Origin: a virus
IMG/VR virus record: IMGVR_UViG_3300033153_007725
Span: 1-43,234 of that record
Length of the DNA: 43,234 nucleotides
Reading direction: 5' to 3' (one strand)
The translations under genes and the position numbers were made by a program. Numbering within the stretch: the stretch's first letter is position 1; each line of letters starts with the position of its first letter. Under the pieces are notes generated by a model. The model was not told the origin of the DNA. It saw only the letters and a list, made by a program, of their open reading frames with translations, and made no database searches. Of this stretch, positions 29,446-37,725 are shown in pieces.

Positions 29446-29660
29446 GCACGCTTCCATCGGATACCCAACCAGCCATAGCGCAAGAGTTCCGGCGCCTGGA
29501 CAGGGAGAAGCAGACGGTGAAGCACCTGACTTTCACGGCCGTTCCATTGCCGGCGCAGGTCCCAGAGAGCGGGATCGTTGTGGCCCGCATCAGCGGGGTG
29601 ACGTACATCTACACCAGGGTCGGGGATCAGCTCTCCCGCGTGGCCCTGACCGACGTTTAG
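29442..29660 (+). CDS. Hypothetical tail-associated protein, 72 aa
   Basis: Starts at an ATGA overlap. N-terminal helix (PAIAQEFRRLDREKQTVKHL), then a beta region (SGIVVARISGVTYIYTRVGD). Short proteins of this design occur after the tail hub in related phages. No signal peptide. Function unknown. Confidence 0.65.
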   Translation: MSTLPSDTQPAIAQEFRRLDREKQTVKHLTFTAVPLPAQVPESGIVVARISGVTYIYTRVGDQLSRVALTDV

Positions 29661-29668
29661 GAGGCGAT

Positions 29669-30091
29669 ATGGCTGCACAATACGGATTCGAGGCCGGCGG
29701 GGAGTTCGCACCCGCTTTCGAGGCTGCCCAGCGCAGGCTCCGCGGGGGTGGCGCGCGCAGGCGCGCGGATCTGACCAGGGCGACTTCCAGGGTCAGGACC
29801 TCCGGAGCTCGCTTCATCCCGCAGGAGACGCTGGAACGCGGTGAGTCGGAAGCAGAGGCCGGTCTTATTGGAGAATTCGGGCTGCGTCAGGCCGGCGAGA
29901 ACATCCAGGACCGCAGACTCAAAGAGGCTTTCGAGCGCCGGCGCCAGCTCATGCGCGAGGGCGGCGAGATGCAGCAGGCCCTTGCCCGCAGGATGTCCCA
30001 GGGGCAGCTCCAGGCCAGCCTGATAAGCGGCGGCTTGGGCGCCATCGGTAATATCGCCGGCGGATATCTTGAGCGACCGAGGACGCCTTAA
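29669..30091 (+). CDS. Ejection (internal virion) protein A, 140 aa
   Basis: GGAGGCGAT before the ATG. The sequence is largely helical and Arg/Glu/Ala-rich (RRLRGGGARRRADLTRATSR, then DRRLKEAFERRRQLMREGGE) with a glycine-rich hydrophobic end (SLISGGLGAIGNIAGGYL) that could insert into membrane. With the next two genes it forms the classical trio of small, medium and very large ejection proteins near the end of late modules in short-tailed phages. Assignment rests on order and composition. Confidence 0.68.
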   Translation: MAAQYGFEAGGEFAPAFEAAQRRLRGGGARRRADLTRATSRVRTSGARFIPQETLERGESEAEAGLIGEFGLRQAGENIQDRRLKEAFERRRQLMREGGEMQQALARRMSQGQLQASLISGGLGAIGNIAGGYLERPRTP

Positions 30092-30093
30092 CC

Positions 30094-30909
30094 ATGGCAC
30101 GCCCAAGAGCAGCCTTCGGTGGGAAGAAGCAGGTCCCGCGGGACCTAAAGGACGCCCCGGCCAACACGCCGATTGAGCGTGCCCTTGAGCGCCGGATGGA
30201 TCCAGGCTTTGAGGGAATCCGGAAGGAGACTCTCGAGCGCGCCGGTGCCATCGCTCCGGAGCCGGTCGACATCGACAAGTTGCTTGAGCAGGCCGGAGCG
30301 GAAGACGTGCCGGAGCGCCAGGGTGGTGCCCGCGGAGCCATCGCGCGCGCCCTGCGCGGATTCGCGGCCGGAGCCCAGGCCACCCCTGCGGGAGCCTACG
30401 CTGATGCCCCACTGGCCGGCCTGGTTGGCGGCTTGACCGGGGTAGGCAAGCTCTCTGAGCGCCGGAGGGCAGAGGGGCTACAGCAGCGCATCAAGAGCCC
30501 CAGGGCCCAGCTCCGGCAGAAGATCATGGAGGCCCAGGCCGGTGAGGCTGTCAAGGAGCCATACCGGAAAGCAAAGACCCTCCGCGGAATCGAGGCAGGA
30601 ATCGGCACCAGGCGCGCGATCACGGCTGGTGGCCTGGCCAGGATGCGGGAGATCGGCAGACTCAAGCCAGAGGGCGTCTCCCCGACCGTGTGGAAGCTGG
30701 CCCGGGAAAGCGCAGTCAGGGCCCTTGAACAGCGCGAGATCGACGAATTCAGCCCGGGGTTTATTGAGGCGCTCTTGCGGGAAACGCAGCGCCAGGTGCT
30801 CCGTCTTGGAGCAGCTGGAGTGAAAGGGGCCGCCGGAGCAGCGGCGCCGGCCGGTGGACAAGAGGCGGAGCGCGCCCGCGGGCGGAGGAATCTCGGTCTG
30901 CAACCATAA
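30094..30909 (+). CDS. Ejection (internal virion) protein B, 271 aa
   Basis: Starts two bases after gene A. A strongly basic, Ala/Gly-rich, helical protein (RGAIARALRGFAAGAQATPA, PLAGLVGGLTGVGKL, RKAKTLRGIEAGIGTRRAIT), with a possible membrane-active Gly segment about residues 105-130. No enzyme motif seen. Position between two other ejection-type genes suggests delivery with the DNA. Its stop shares a base with the next ATG. Confidence 0.68.
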   Translation: MARPRAAFGGKKQVPRDLKDAPANTPIERALERRMDPGFEGIRKETLERAGAIAPEPVDIDKLLEQAGAEDVPERQGGARGAIARALRGFAAGAQATPAGAYADAPLAGLVGGLTGVGKLSERRRAEGLQQRIKSPRAQLRQKIMEAQAGEAVKEPYRKAKTLRGIEAGIGTRRAITAGGLARMREIGRLKPEGVSPTVWKLARESAVRALEQREIDEFSPGFIEALLRETQRQVLRLGAAGVKGAAGAAAPAGGQEAERARGRRNLGLQP

Positions 30910-33900
30910 TGTCAAGAGTCCGCGACGCCAACGAAGCCTTCGAGAAAGGCTGGATTTCTAAGCAAGAATACGCCGGGATTCTCCATAAAGAGGGGCAGCT
31001 CTCCGATCAGGAGTTTGCCGGCTTCCAGCCGAAGCCGCCCCTAGGGGAGCGAGTCCGCGGGGCCGCAAGGAGAGCAGGAGAGCAGATAAGCGAAGGCGCC
31101 GAAGCAATGCAACGCCGTGCCGCCGGAGTCGGCCGCGAAGCGCTTGGTGCAGCGGAGGTCGGGGCCCGCGGGATCCTTGGACCGATCAGGGCCGCGGCAG
31201 AGGATCTTGGCCCAGCCGTGACCAGGCTTGGAGATGTCCCCATTCCCGGCATGAGAAGGCTCCGTGAAGCGCTTGAAATGGGCCCAGGGATGGGTGCCAG
31301 GGCTGCGGAAAGGGCCGCGGCCAGGGGAGAGCGATTCCCCGCTCTCCGAGGGGTTGTCGCTGGGGCGCCGCTTACCGGCGCTGCGGCCGTCACACCTACT
31401 CCAGAAACCTTGAGGGAGCTCACCGTAATGGGTGCCACCCTTGCCGCGCCCCCAGCCGCAAGGGCCGTGCTCCCGAGGGTTTTCCCCATCCTTGGCCGTC
31501 CTGTGAGCGCCGTAGGCCGTGCCCTGCGGCAGTGGATCTTCGGACGCAGACCCATCACTCCTAAGCAGGCGGCCAGGATGAAGGCCGCGGGAGTCACCCC
31601 GGAGGCCGCAGAGCCCATAGAGGTCTTTCCGGGGGCTGTGCCAGCCCCGAGGCGCCCTGGCCTGAGACGCCGAGCCCGGCCCGAGGCTGCCCCAGAACGA
31701 GCTCCGGAGGCCCTGCCCGCCCTACCGGCACCCCCGGGAGCCCCAGCGGGCATCCCAGCCCCGGTAGAGGGCCCAGGATTCAGGATGGTATCCCCCGGGC
31801 AAGCCCCGCCGCGGCGAACCTTCACCCCAGAAATAGGAGAGGGCTTCCTCCCGCCAGAGACAGCGCCGGAGCCGGCCGCGGCCGTCATGCGCCGCTTGGG
31901 CCTGGCCCCGTTCAAGAAGCCGGGAGAGCCGGTGGCGCCGCGCGCGGCCGTGAAGCCCACCAAAAGGCGCGCAAACGAGCTTTTGAAGGACCCTGAGCTG
32001 ATCAACACCCCCGCCAAGGTGGCGGAGGTCAAGGCCCTGGTGGATGCCGGAAAGGTCCCACAGAAGCGCGTCGACGCGCTCCAGACCAGGCTCACGTCCA
32101 AATACGTCACCTTAGCCGAGGCCCTGGGCCCAGAGCACGCGCGCGCGCAGACGGCCCTGCAGAGCCTCCAAGCCTTTGGGCTACGGGCGCCCCGGATCAC
32201 ACAACCACCAGCCGGTGCCGCTCCCGCAGCCCCGATTCAGCCCCCAGCACCAACGTCCGCGCCGCAGCCTGGACCGCTACCGCCAGCCCCGGCGAACGTG
32301 GAGATGGACTTCGCCCCGCCACAGATGGGCCCCGGGAAAGAGGCGGCCCTGGAGGCCAGGTCCCAGCAGATTGACGGCCTGATCCGGAGGATGGAGGCCG
32401 GCGAGAATGTCCCGCAGGCGGAGATCGACCCATTCCCAGAGGTTGAGCGCCACTTCCAGCGGAAGGTTGGGGAAGAGCTCGAGCGCGAGATAGACGCTGA
32501 CCTGAAGGCCCAGGGATTCAGCAACACCCCGATCCTGGATATCTTCCGGAAGCGAAAGGTCAAGCCGGAGAGCTACAACGAATACCGCGGCGAGCTCGAA
32601 TTCCTTGGCAAGGAAGTGATCATCAGCGAGAAGGGGAGCACGGTCCCGGAGATCATGGAGGACGCCTACAACACCGGGCTGCTCGCTGAGTCAACCGAGG
32701 CGGAGCTGTTCAGGCACGGAGAGCACGAGAAGCGAACCGGCCGGCGCGCGCCCTTCGTCCCGCTGCGCGGGGCTGCTGCCGGCGGCCGCGGCGGCTTCCT
32801 TGGGTTTAAGCCGAAGGGCCCGCCTCCGCCGGAAGAGCCGCTGGAGCGGCTGCAGAGTGGATACGAGAAAAATATCCGTGAGTCAACGGGGCAACAGGTC
32901 TGGATGCCTCCTGGTGAATATTTCGACAAGCTCTACACCGATTTCGTTGATCGGACCAACCCGATCAATAACCTGGAGAGATACAAGAAGGAGGCCCCGG
33001 ACTTCATAAACCTGGAAATGCTGACGCGCCGCTGGATGGGTAATGCCGGCATTGCTGAAGCTGGCCTTAGAATGCGGACGAGCCTGCTTGGGAAAGACGC
33101 AAACGCTATCGACACCGGCGAGGGTTTGCAATGGATTTTCAGAGACGCCGAGGCTCGTGGACTATTTCGTCCGCTCCAGACCTACATGGTGGCGCTACGC
33201 GACGTGGAGCTCGCACAGCAGGGGAAGAAAGGGTTGGACGCCGCGAAGGCAGCAGAAATAATTCCGTTTCTGAAGCAGAAACATGGTCCGATTATTCAGG
33301 GGCTTGCCGAGCGATGGTTTGACTGGCGCGTCAGAACCTACCTGGACCCGGTTCTGGATGTCGGCGGCATGACTCAGGGACTATACGATCTTTTCAGAAG
33401 GGGTGGGCAATTCTACGGCCCATTCCAAAGAGTCATGGAGGACCTCGATCAGCATGGCTCAGTGGTTAGCCGCGGCGGGCAGCTCTTCACTCCGACGAGC
33501 ACGCCATTTAAGAAGTTCAAGGGATCCGACAGGCCGATCTATAGCCCGGCGGAAACCGACATCCAGATGGCCTACTTCTTCGCGGACTATGTTGAGCGCG
33601 TGCGAATCGGGAACGCCATCTGGGAGAGTCGGGCCTACTCAAAAGAGTTGGCCAAGGAGATCCAGGAGGTAAAGGCCGGGATCGTGAAGCTCGATCGCTC
33701 AAAGGGTGGAGAGCCCATCTTCGCGCGATCGCTATATCCACCGGAGAAGAACGCGATTCCGTTCCTGAAGAAAGGCAAGCTGCATTGGATGCGAGTCCCC
33801 AGCGACGTGGCAAAAGCAATCCATGAGATGCGCGCGCAGGACATGGGCCTGGGGATGAAGCTCTTCAGCTACCCGGCCAAGTTACTACGGGCCGGCGTCG

Positions 33901-35330
33901 TGCTCGATCCAGCGTTTTCGCTTGGGCGCAACCTTCCGCGCGACATCGTTACGGCAGCCATCCTAACAAAGTATGGCATCACGCCATCGAACCTTGTCAA
34001 GGGACTGTTCAGCGCGATCACCGGAAGCGACGATCTGCATTTTAAGTGGATGGCCTCCGGGGCAGACATGGCCACCATGATGGCGATCGACAGGGCTGGC
34101 GCAAACGTGCGCTTGTCTCAACTTCGCGGAACGCGAGAGCTACAGGAGCTTGGCCCGATAGAGCTGCTCCAGAAGCTCACAGAGATTAGCGAGCAGACCA
34201 CCAGGAAGGGAATTTACGACAGAGCCAAGGGGAAGGGGGCAAGTGATCTCGAGGCCATGTACGAGAGCCGCACCGGAACGGTAGACTTCGGGAACCAAGG
34301 AGCAAGCGCATTCAGCCGCTGGCTAAGGATTGCTGTCCCGTTCCACGGAGCCAGCACGTCAGGTCTTGCAACGCTTGGGAAAGCATTCCGCCGGCGCCCA
34401 TGGACCACCACCAGGCGCGCGATCCTTGGTATCACAATCCCGTCAATCATTCTCTGGGCCGCCCGCCAAGACGACGAAGAGCTGCAGGAGATTCCACAGT
34501 GGGAGAAGGATGCTTTTTGGATTGGCCGCTTCCCCGGCACAGATAGAATATGGCGCCTCCCGAAGCCGCACGAGCTTGGCCTGTTATTCGGAACCAGCAT
34601 CGAGCACATCCTGGACTACATAGCCAAGAACGATCCGGCCGCAATCCGGACGCTTATTCACCGGATCATGGACACCACAGCACCGCCAGTTATCCCGCCA
34701 CTGTTCAAGGTCAGCGCCGAGCTGTGGGCGAATAAGTCCACGTTCACAAACAAGCCGGTTGTCCCAAAGCAGGCTGCCAGGCTGGATCCCGAATTCCAGT
34801 ACGGGGAGTACACGAGCGAGACGGCCAAAGAGATCGGCCGGCGCTTGAAGATTTCCCCGTCGAAGATTGATCACGTTGTCCGCGGGACGGCCGGCACCCT
34901 TGGCCGCACGACCGTCAGCATTTCAGACGCGATGCTGCGCAGGCTAAAGATCGTGGATGCCCCGGAGGCGCCAACGGGTGGCGGGCCGCTCGAAGGGATC
35001 CTCTTCGCAAAGCCACCGATCGGCGCAAGGTCGGAGAGCGTCAACCGCTTCTTCGACCTCTGGGAAGAGCTGGAGCGCGAGCACGCAACGAAGCTGTCGC
35101 AGACGAGCTTCCAGGTGCGCCCATCCCAGCTTCTTTCAAGCATCCGTCGAGCGAAGAAGCGAATGACCGCGCTCCGCGACGCGAATCAGATGGCGCGCAA
35201 GAGCCGCTTCATGAACCCGGAGCAGAAGAAGGAGTTCATCCAGAAGCGCAACGAAAGGATCACGGCCATCGCCCGCCAGGTTGTGAAATCGGTGGAGCGC
35301 CGCCGTCGAGACTTGCGCCAGGCCCCGTAA
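30909..35330 (+). CDS. Giant ejection protein with polyvalent-associated domains, 1473 aa
   Basis: N-terminus (SRVRDANEAFEKGWISKQEY) is followed by a long Pro/Ala/Arg-rich disordered region (about 30-480). The C-terminal half is folded: QQVWMPPGEYFDKLYTDFVD, a KTYLDP-like core, SYPAKLLRAGVVLDPAFSLG followed by RNLPRDIVTA, and SRTGTVDFGNQGASAFSRWL then AVPFHGASTSG. The segment PVVPKQAARLDPEFQYGEYT ... SPSKIDHVVRGTAGTLGR matches large-polyvalent-protein-associated domain 38-type endings. Such proteins are packaged and injected. It is the last late gene, ending seven bases before a promoter. Confidence 0.82.
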   Translation: MSRVRDANEAFEKGWISKQEYAGILHKEGQLSDQEFAGFQPKPPLGERVRGAARRAGEQISEGAEAMQRRAAGVGREALGAAEVGARGILGPIRAAAEDLGPAVTRLGDVPIPGMRRLREALEMGPGMGARAAERAAARGERFPALRGVVAGAPLTGAAAVTPTPETLRELTVMGATLAAPPAARAVLPRVFPILGRPVSAVGRALRQWIFGRRPITPKQAARMKAAGVTPEAAEPIEVFPGAVPAPRRPGLRRRARPEAAPERAPEALPALPAPPGAPAGIPAPVEGPGFRMVSPGQAPPRRTFTPEIGEGFLPPETAPEPAAAVMRRLGLAPFKKPGEPVAPRAAVKPTKRRANELLKDPELINTPAKVAEVKALVDAGKVPQKRVDALQTRLTSKYVTLAEALGPEHARAQTALQSLQAFGLRAPRITQPPAGAAPAAPIQPPAPTSAPQPGPLPPAPANVEMDFAPPQMGPGKEAALEARSQQIDGLIRRMEAGENVPQAEIDPFPEVERHFQRKVGEELEREIDADLKAQGFSNTPILDIFRKRKVKPESYNEYRGELEFLGKEVIISEKGSTVPEIMEDAYNTGLLAESTEAELFRHGEHEKRTGRRAPFVPLRGAAAGGRGGFLGFKPKGPPPPEEPLERLQSGYEKNIRESTGQQVWMPPGEYFDKLYTDFVDRTNPINNLERYKKEAPDFINLEMLTRRWMGNAGIAEAGLRMRTSLLGKDANAIDTGEGLQWIFRDAEARGLFRPLQTYMVALRDVELAQQGKKGLDAAKAAEIIPFLKQKHGPIIQGLAERWFDWRVRTYLDPVLDVGGMTQGLYDLFRRGGQFYGPFQRVMEDLDQHGSVVSRGGQLFTPTSTPFKKFKGSDRPIYSPAETDIQMAYFFADYVERVRIGNAIWESRAYSKELAKEIQEVKAGIVKLDRSKGGEPIFARSLYPPEKNAIPFLKKGKLHWMRVPSDVAKAIHEMRAQDMGLGMKLFSYPAKLLRAGVVLDPAFSLGRNLPRDIVTAAILTKYGITPSNLVKGLFSAITGSDDLHFKWMASGADMATMMAIDRAGANVRLSQLRGTRELQELGPIELLQKLTEISEQTTRKGIYDRAKGKGASDLEAMYESRTGTVDFGNQGASAFSRWLRIAVPFHGASTSGLATLGKAFRRRPWTTTRRAILGITIPSIILWAARQDDEELQEIPQWEKDAFWIGRFPGTDRIWRLPKPHELGLLFGTSIEHILDYIAKNDPAAIRTLIHRIMDTTAPPVIPPLFKVSAELWANKSTFTNKPVVPKQAARLDPEFQYGEYTSETAKEIGRRLKISPSKIDHVVRGTAGTLGRTTVSISDAMLRRLKIVDAPEAPTGGGPLEGILFAKPPIGARSESVNRFFDLWEELEREHATKLSQTSFQVRPSQLLSSIRRAKKRMTALRDANQMARKSRFMNPEQKKEFIQKRNERITAIARQVVKSVERRRRDLRQAP

Positions 35331-35337
35331 TTCCCCC

Positions 35338-35366
35338 TTGACAAAGCCCCTGGCCAGAGCTATACT
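35338..35366 (+). promoter_or_regulatory. Strong early promoter
   Basis: Consensus TTGACA (35338-35343), 17-base spacer with palindromic CTGGCCAG, TATACT (35361-35366). It is followed by GGTCCAGGGCA at 35374-35384, as at the 9896 promoter, and both are preceded by CCCCCTTGAC. It should drive the recombination and early operon. No repressor gene is recognisable nearby. Confidence 0.85.
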
Positions 35367-35383
35367 CCGTGAAGGTCCAGGGC

Positions 35384-35482
35384 ATGGTCCACCACACATC
35401 AAGCTACCTCGTACCTAGGCTTGCCAATTCGGCCGGCTGCTCCTATCCTGCCCTGGACTGGGAGGGGCCGGCCCTACTATGA
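35384..35482 (+). CDS. Possible 32-aa leader peptide
   Basis: A short frame beginning 11 bases after the predicted transcription start and ending in an ATGA overlap with the next gene. In-frame GTG at 35369 lies too close to the -10 to be used. Sequence MVHHTSSYLVPRLANSAGCS continues for 12 residues. The overlap is the main support; it may serve to couple translation of the 35479 gene, which has no strong ribosome site of its own. Confidence 0.4.
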   Translation: MVHHTSSYLVPRLANSAGCSYPALDWEGPALL

Positions 35483-35787
35483 CAACAGACCCAAACGCAC
35501 AGATGAAGTGCTGCATCAAGGAGAAGCACTTCTGGAAGGAGAAGCGCGGGATGCGGCAGAAGTCCCCTGGCCCACCATTCAGATATTCGTGGACCTGCAC
35601 CTTTTGCCAGGCCATCCTCTACAAGATCGTCGGAGAGAAGGTAGACCACAACGGGACGATCTCTCCGTGGAGCCAGGTCTACATGGAGATCTCGGGCAGC
35701 ACCTACAAGATCGACACCAGGATCTGGAGACTCGTCGCAAAGAATATACCGTCGGAAAAGGAGGGCGGAAACAATGGAGAGGGATAA
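35479..35787 (+). CDS. Hypothetical Cys-containing protein, 102 aa
   Basis: Contains CC at residues 11-12 and CTFC (about residues 40-43), a plausible two-part zinc site. The rest is basic with aromatic residues (KEKHFWKEKRGMRQKSPGPP; SPWSQVYMEISGSTYKIDTR). First full-length gene after the strong promoter. It overlaps the annealing-protein gene by 14 bases. Could be a small regulator; not recognised. Confidence 0.65.
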   Translation: MTTDPNAQMKCCIKEKHFWKEKRGMRQKSPGPPFRYSWTCTFCQAILYKIVGEKVDHNGTISPWSQVYMEISGSTYKIDTRIWRLVAKNIPSEKEGGNNGEG

Positions 35788-36736
35788 AGTAATCGACGTG
35801 GTGCCGGAGGGAAAAGAGATCATGTCGCTGGACGGTTGCGGCGATCTGAAGATGGCGGCCAAGGCGCAGCTAGACCTCAATAACTTCATCGCGTCAATGA
35901 TGAAGGAGGGCGTGGACTACGGCATGATACCGGGCACCAAAAAGAAGAGCCTCTACCAGCCCGGAGGCCAGAAGCTCTTATATTTCAACGGTCTGGGCGT
36001 CAAGATGGAGTGCACCGAGAAATCGCAGGACTGGGAGAAGGGCTTCTTTCATTACGAATACAAGGCTATCGCGTTTCATAAGAGGACGGGGATCGTTGTG
36101 GCGGAATGCTTCGGCTCCGCCAACAGCAAGGAGGATCGCTATGCCTGGCGCTGGGTTACGGAGAGGAACATCCCGCGCGGGTTTGACAAGGACTCCCTCC
36201 CGAGCAAGCAGCGCAGCGGAAAGAATGGGGACTACACGGTATACCGCACACCCAACCCGGACCTATTCACCCTGCCAAACACGCTGCAGAAGATGGCGCA
36301 GAAGCGCTCGATGGTCGGCGTTTCAACGCTGGCGTGCCGTGCGTCAGAGAACTTCACGACCCAGTACGACGAAGAGGACGCGCTCGACAGTCATGGAGCA
36401 GCCCCGAAGGAGAAGGAGGGGGCACCGGACCACACCAAGAACGAGAGGCCAAAGAGTGGGCAGGCGGCCAAGCCTCCGGCCGAGAAGCAGGCACCCAAGA
36501 CCGGCGGCTCCGCGGACGACCCCTCCCTGATCTCCGAGAAGCAGAAGAAGCGCCTGTTCGCCATCCAGAAAGGCGCCAACGTGAGCGACGAAGAGCTGCA
36601 GCAATACCTCTTCGAGAAGTACGATTACGTATTCGACGCCGAGGGGAAGATGCACAAGTCGCGGATCAAGAAGGGGGACGACTACAAGGCGATCTGCGAT
36701 TGGGTCGAGTGGAAGGGGCAGCAGGCCCCGGAGTAA
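35774..36736 (+). CDS. Putative single-strand annealing/recombination protein, 320 aa
   Basis: Matches a phage family by GVDYGMIPGTKKKSLYQPGG (residues 46-65), a cytosine-neutral beta core with GIVVAECFGSANSKEDRYAW (106-125) and NTLQKMAQKRSMVGVSTLAC (169-188), the latter characteristic of Rad52/ERF/RecT-like annealing proteins found beside phage nucleases. The middle (200-245) is a disordered linker. The C-terminal domain (ISEKQKKRLFAIQKGANVSD...KGDDYKAICDWVE) resembles the small C-terminal domain of other phage recombination proteins. Its partner would be the nuclease at 37715. Function is by family resemblance, not a direct active site. Confidence 0.65.
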   Translation: MERDKVIDVVPEGKEIMSLDGCGDLKMAAKAQLDLNNFIASMMKEGVDYGMIPGTKKKSLYQPGGQKLLYFNGLGVKMECTEKSQDWEKGFFHYEYKAIAFHKRTGIVVAECFGSANSKEDRYAWRWVTERNIPRGFDKDSLPSKQRSGKNGDYTVYRTPNPDLFTLPNTLQKMAQKRSMVGVSTLACRASENFTTQYDEEDALDSHGAAPKEKEGAPDHTKNERPKSGQAAKPPAEKQAPKTGGSADDPSLISEKQKKRLFAIQKGANVSDEELQQYLFEKYDYVFDAEGKMHKSRIKKGDDYKAICDWVEWKGQQAPE

Positions 36737-36738
36737 TC

Positions 36739-37032
36739 ATGGGGAAAGCCTCACGCCGGAAGAGGGGCGGGAACCGGGGCCGGCGCTTCAGCGTGACTGA
36801 GGCGCCGTACCTGGGCCCCGAGCCACCGACCACCGAGAACGGCACGGAGCTGTGTATCCAGTGTAAAGAGGGCGCCGTGGCCCGAGTGAAAGACGAGTTG
36901 AGCAACAAGACCGTCTACAGGACATCGCCTTTCAGGGTCGTGAACACACCGCACGGCAAGCGCGTTATACACGATTTTTGTTTGTCTCAAAAACAAAAGG
37001 GGCTTAATGGAACAGTGTCGCGGCTGCGGTAG
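36739..37032 (+). CDS. Hypothetical basic Cys-containing protein, 97 aa
   Basis: Start 36739, two bases after the previous stop. Very basic N-terminus (MGKASRRKRGGNRGRRFSVT), then CIQCK (a CxxC) at about residues 39-42 and one further Cys near the end (HDFCLSQKQK). Possibly a zinc-binding nucleic-acid protein. Overlaps the next gene by 26 bases. No family recognised. Confidence 0.6.
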   Translation: MGKASRRKRGGNRGRRFSVTEAPYLGPEPPTTENGTELCIQCKEGAVARVKDELSNKTVYRTSPFRVVNTPHGKRVIHDFCLSQKQKGLNGTVSRLR

Positions 37033-37504
37033 CCCATTTGAGGGCCAATGGAAATGCGCGTTCTGTGGACGCGAATATCCCGAGCTGCGGCCGCGGATAA
37101 TATCTCTTCCACCGGGCGCCACAAACCCAAGGCACAGGCCCGGCGGGATTATCGAGTACGATCCGCCGCCATCCAAAATGCTTGACGGCTGGATTGCGCC
37201 TCTTGTTGGTGGGCCAGCCATATTAGTTGTGGTGGTGTTTTTCCTGCAATGGCTGCTGCCGCTAGGGCGTAGCACCCAGCAAGCGGAAAGAACACAGCAC
37301 GGAAGAGAAAGGTCTACTACCTGGCAGGAGCCGATCGACATGGAGATCTCCCAGGGCGATCCGTGCGAGCTGGCTCCGCCGACCATGAATGGCGGGATGG
37401 TCAGCACGCGCGACCACGACTTTTACATTGCCACCGGAACCTCCGTTGGTTCCTGGATGAACACTAGGACGGGAGTGGGGCCATGCCTAACGCCATCTTC
37501 ATAG
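37007..37504 (+). CDS. Zinc-ribbon/membrane protein carrying the fibre C-terminal module, 165 aa
   Basis: N-terminal zinc ribbon (CRGC at 4-7, CAFC at 17-20), a proline-rich linker, one transmembrane helix (PLVGGPAILVVVVFFLQWLL, about residues 64-83) and, after it, a polar part ending in DFYIATG...GSWMNTRTGVGPC, the same module that closes the exported fibre-like proteins at 20540, 23838 and 24781. With the ribbon inside, the module would lie outside the membrane. This is the only early-region gene with it. Ribosome site AAAAGGGG. Confidence 0.68.
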   Translation: MEQCRGCGSPFEGQWKCAFCGREYPELRPRIISLPPGATNPRHRPGGIIEYDPPPSKMLDGWIAPLVGGPAILVVVVFFLQWLLPLGRSTQQAERTQHGRERSTTWQEPIDMEISQGDPCELAPPTMNGGMVSTRDHDFYIATGTSVGSWMNTRTGVGPCLTPSS

Positions 37505-37725
37505 ACGGCCCTCTCTGCGGGAAGCTGAAGGAGATCCCCTGCCGGCTCCGGGAGATCCGGGTCCGCCCACCTGACGAGATCCCGGACGGCTGCATGATCG
37601 TGACCGACCACCGGCCAGCGCTCCGGCCGAATGACTTGGTATACTTGCTGACGAACGAGAGCACCGACGGCTGCGTGCTCATGTTCAGCACCGACTACGA
37701 CAAGGAGAAACCCCATGCCCGCTGA
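37483..37725 (+). CDS. Hypothetical protein, 80 aa
   Basis: Overlaps both neighbours. Sequence MPNAIFIDGPLCGKLKEIPC has the look of a short phage-accessory fold (an IDGPLxGK start followed by a beta strand), with a conserved-looking YLLTNESTDGCVLMFSTDYD C-terminus. Cys residues at about 12, 20, 37 and 64 do not form a clear zinc pattern. Commonly seen next to recombination genes in phages but without known function. Confidence 0.65.
   Translation: MPNAIFIDGPLCGKLKEIPCRLREIRVRPPDEIPDGCMIVTDHRPALRPNDLVYLLTNESTDGCVLMFSTDYDKEKPHAR

Noticed and set aside
35369-35371. GTG start immediately after the -10 of the 35338 promoter
   Set aside because: It lies only three bases after the -10, upstream of the probable transcription start, so it would not be in the message.
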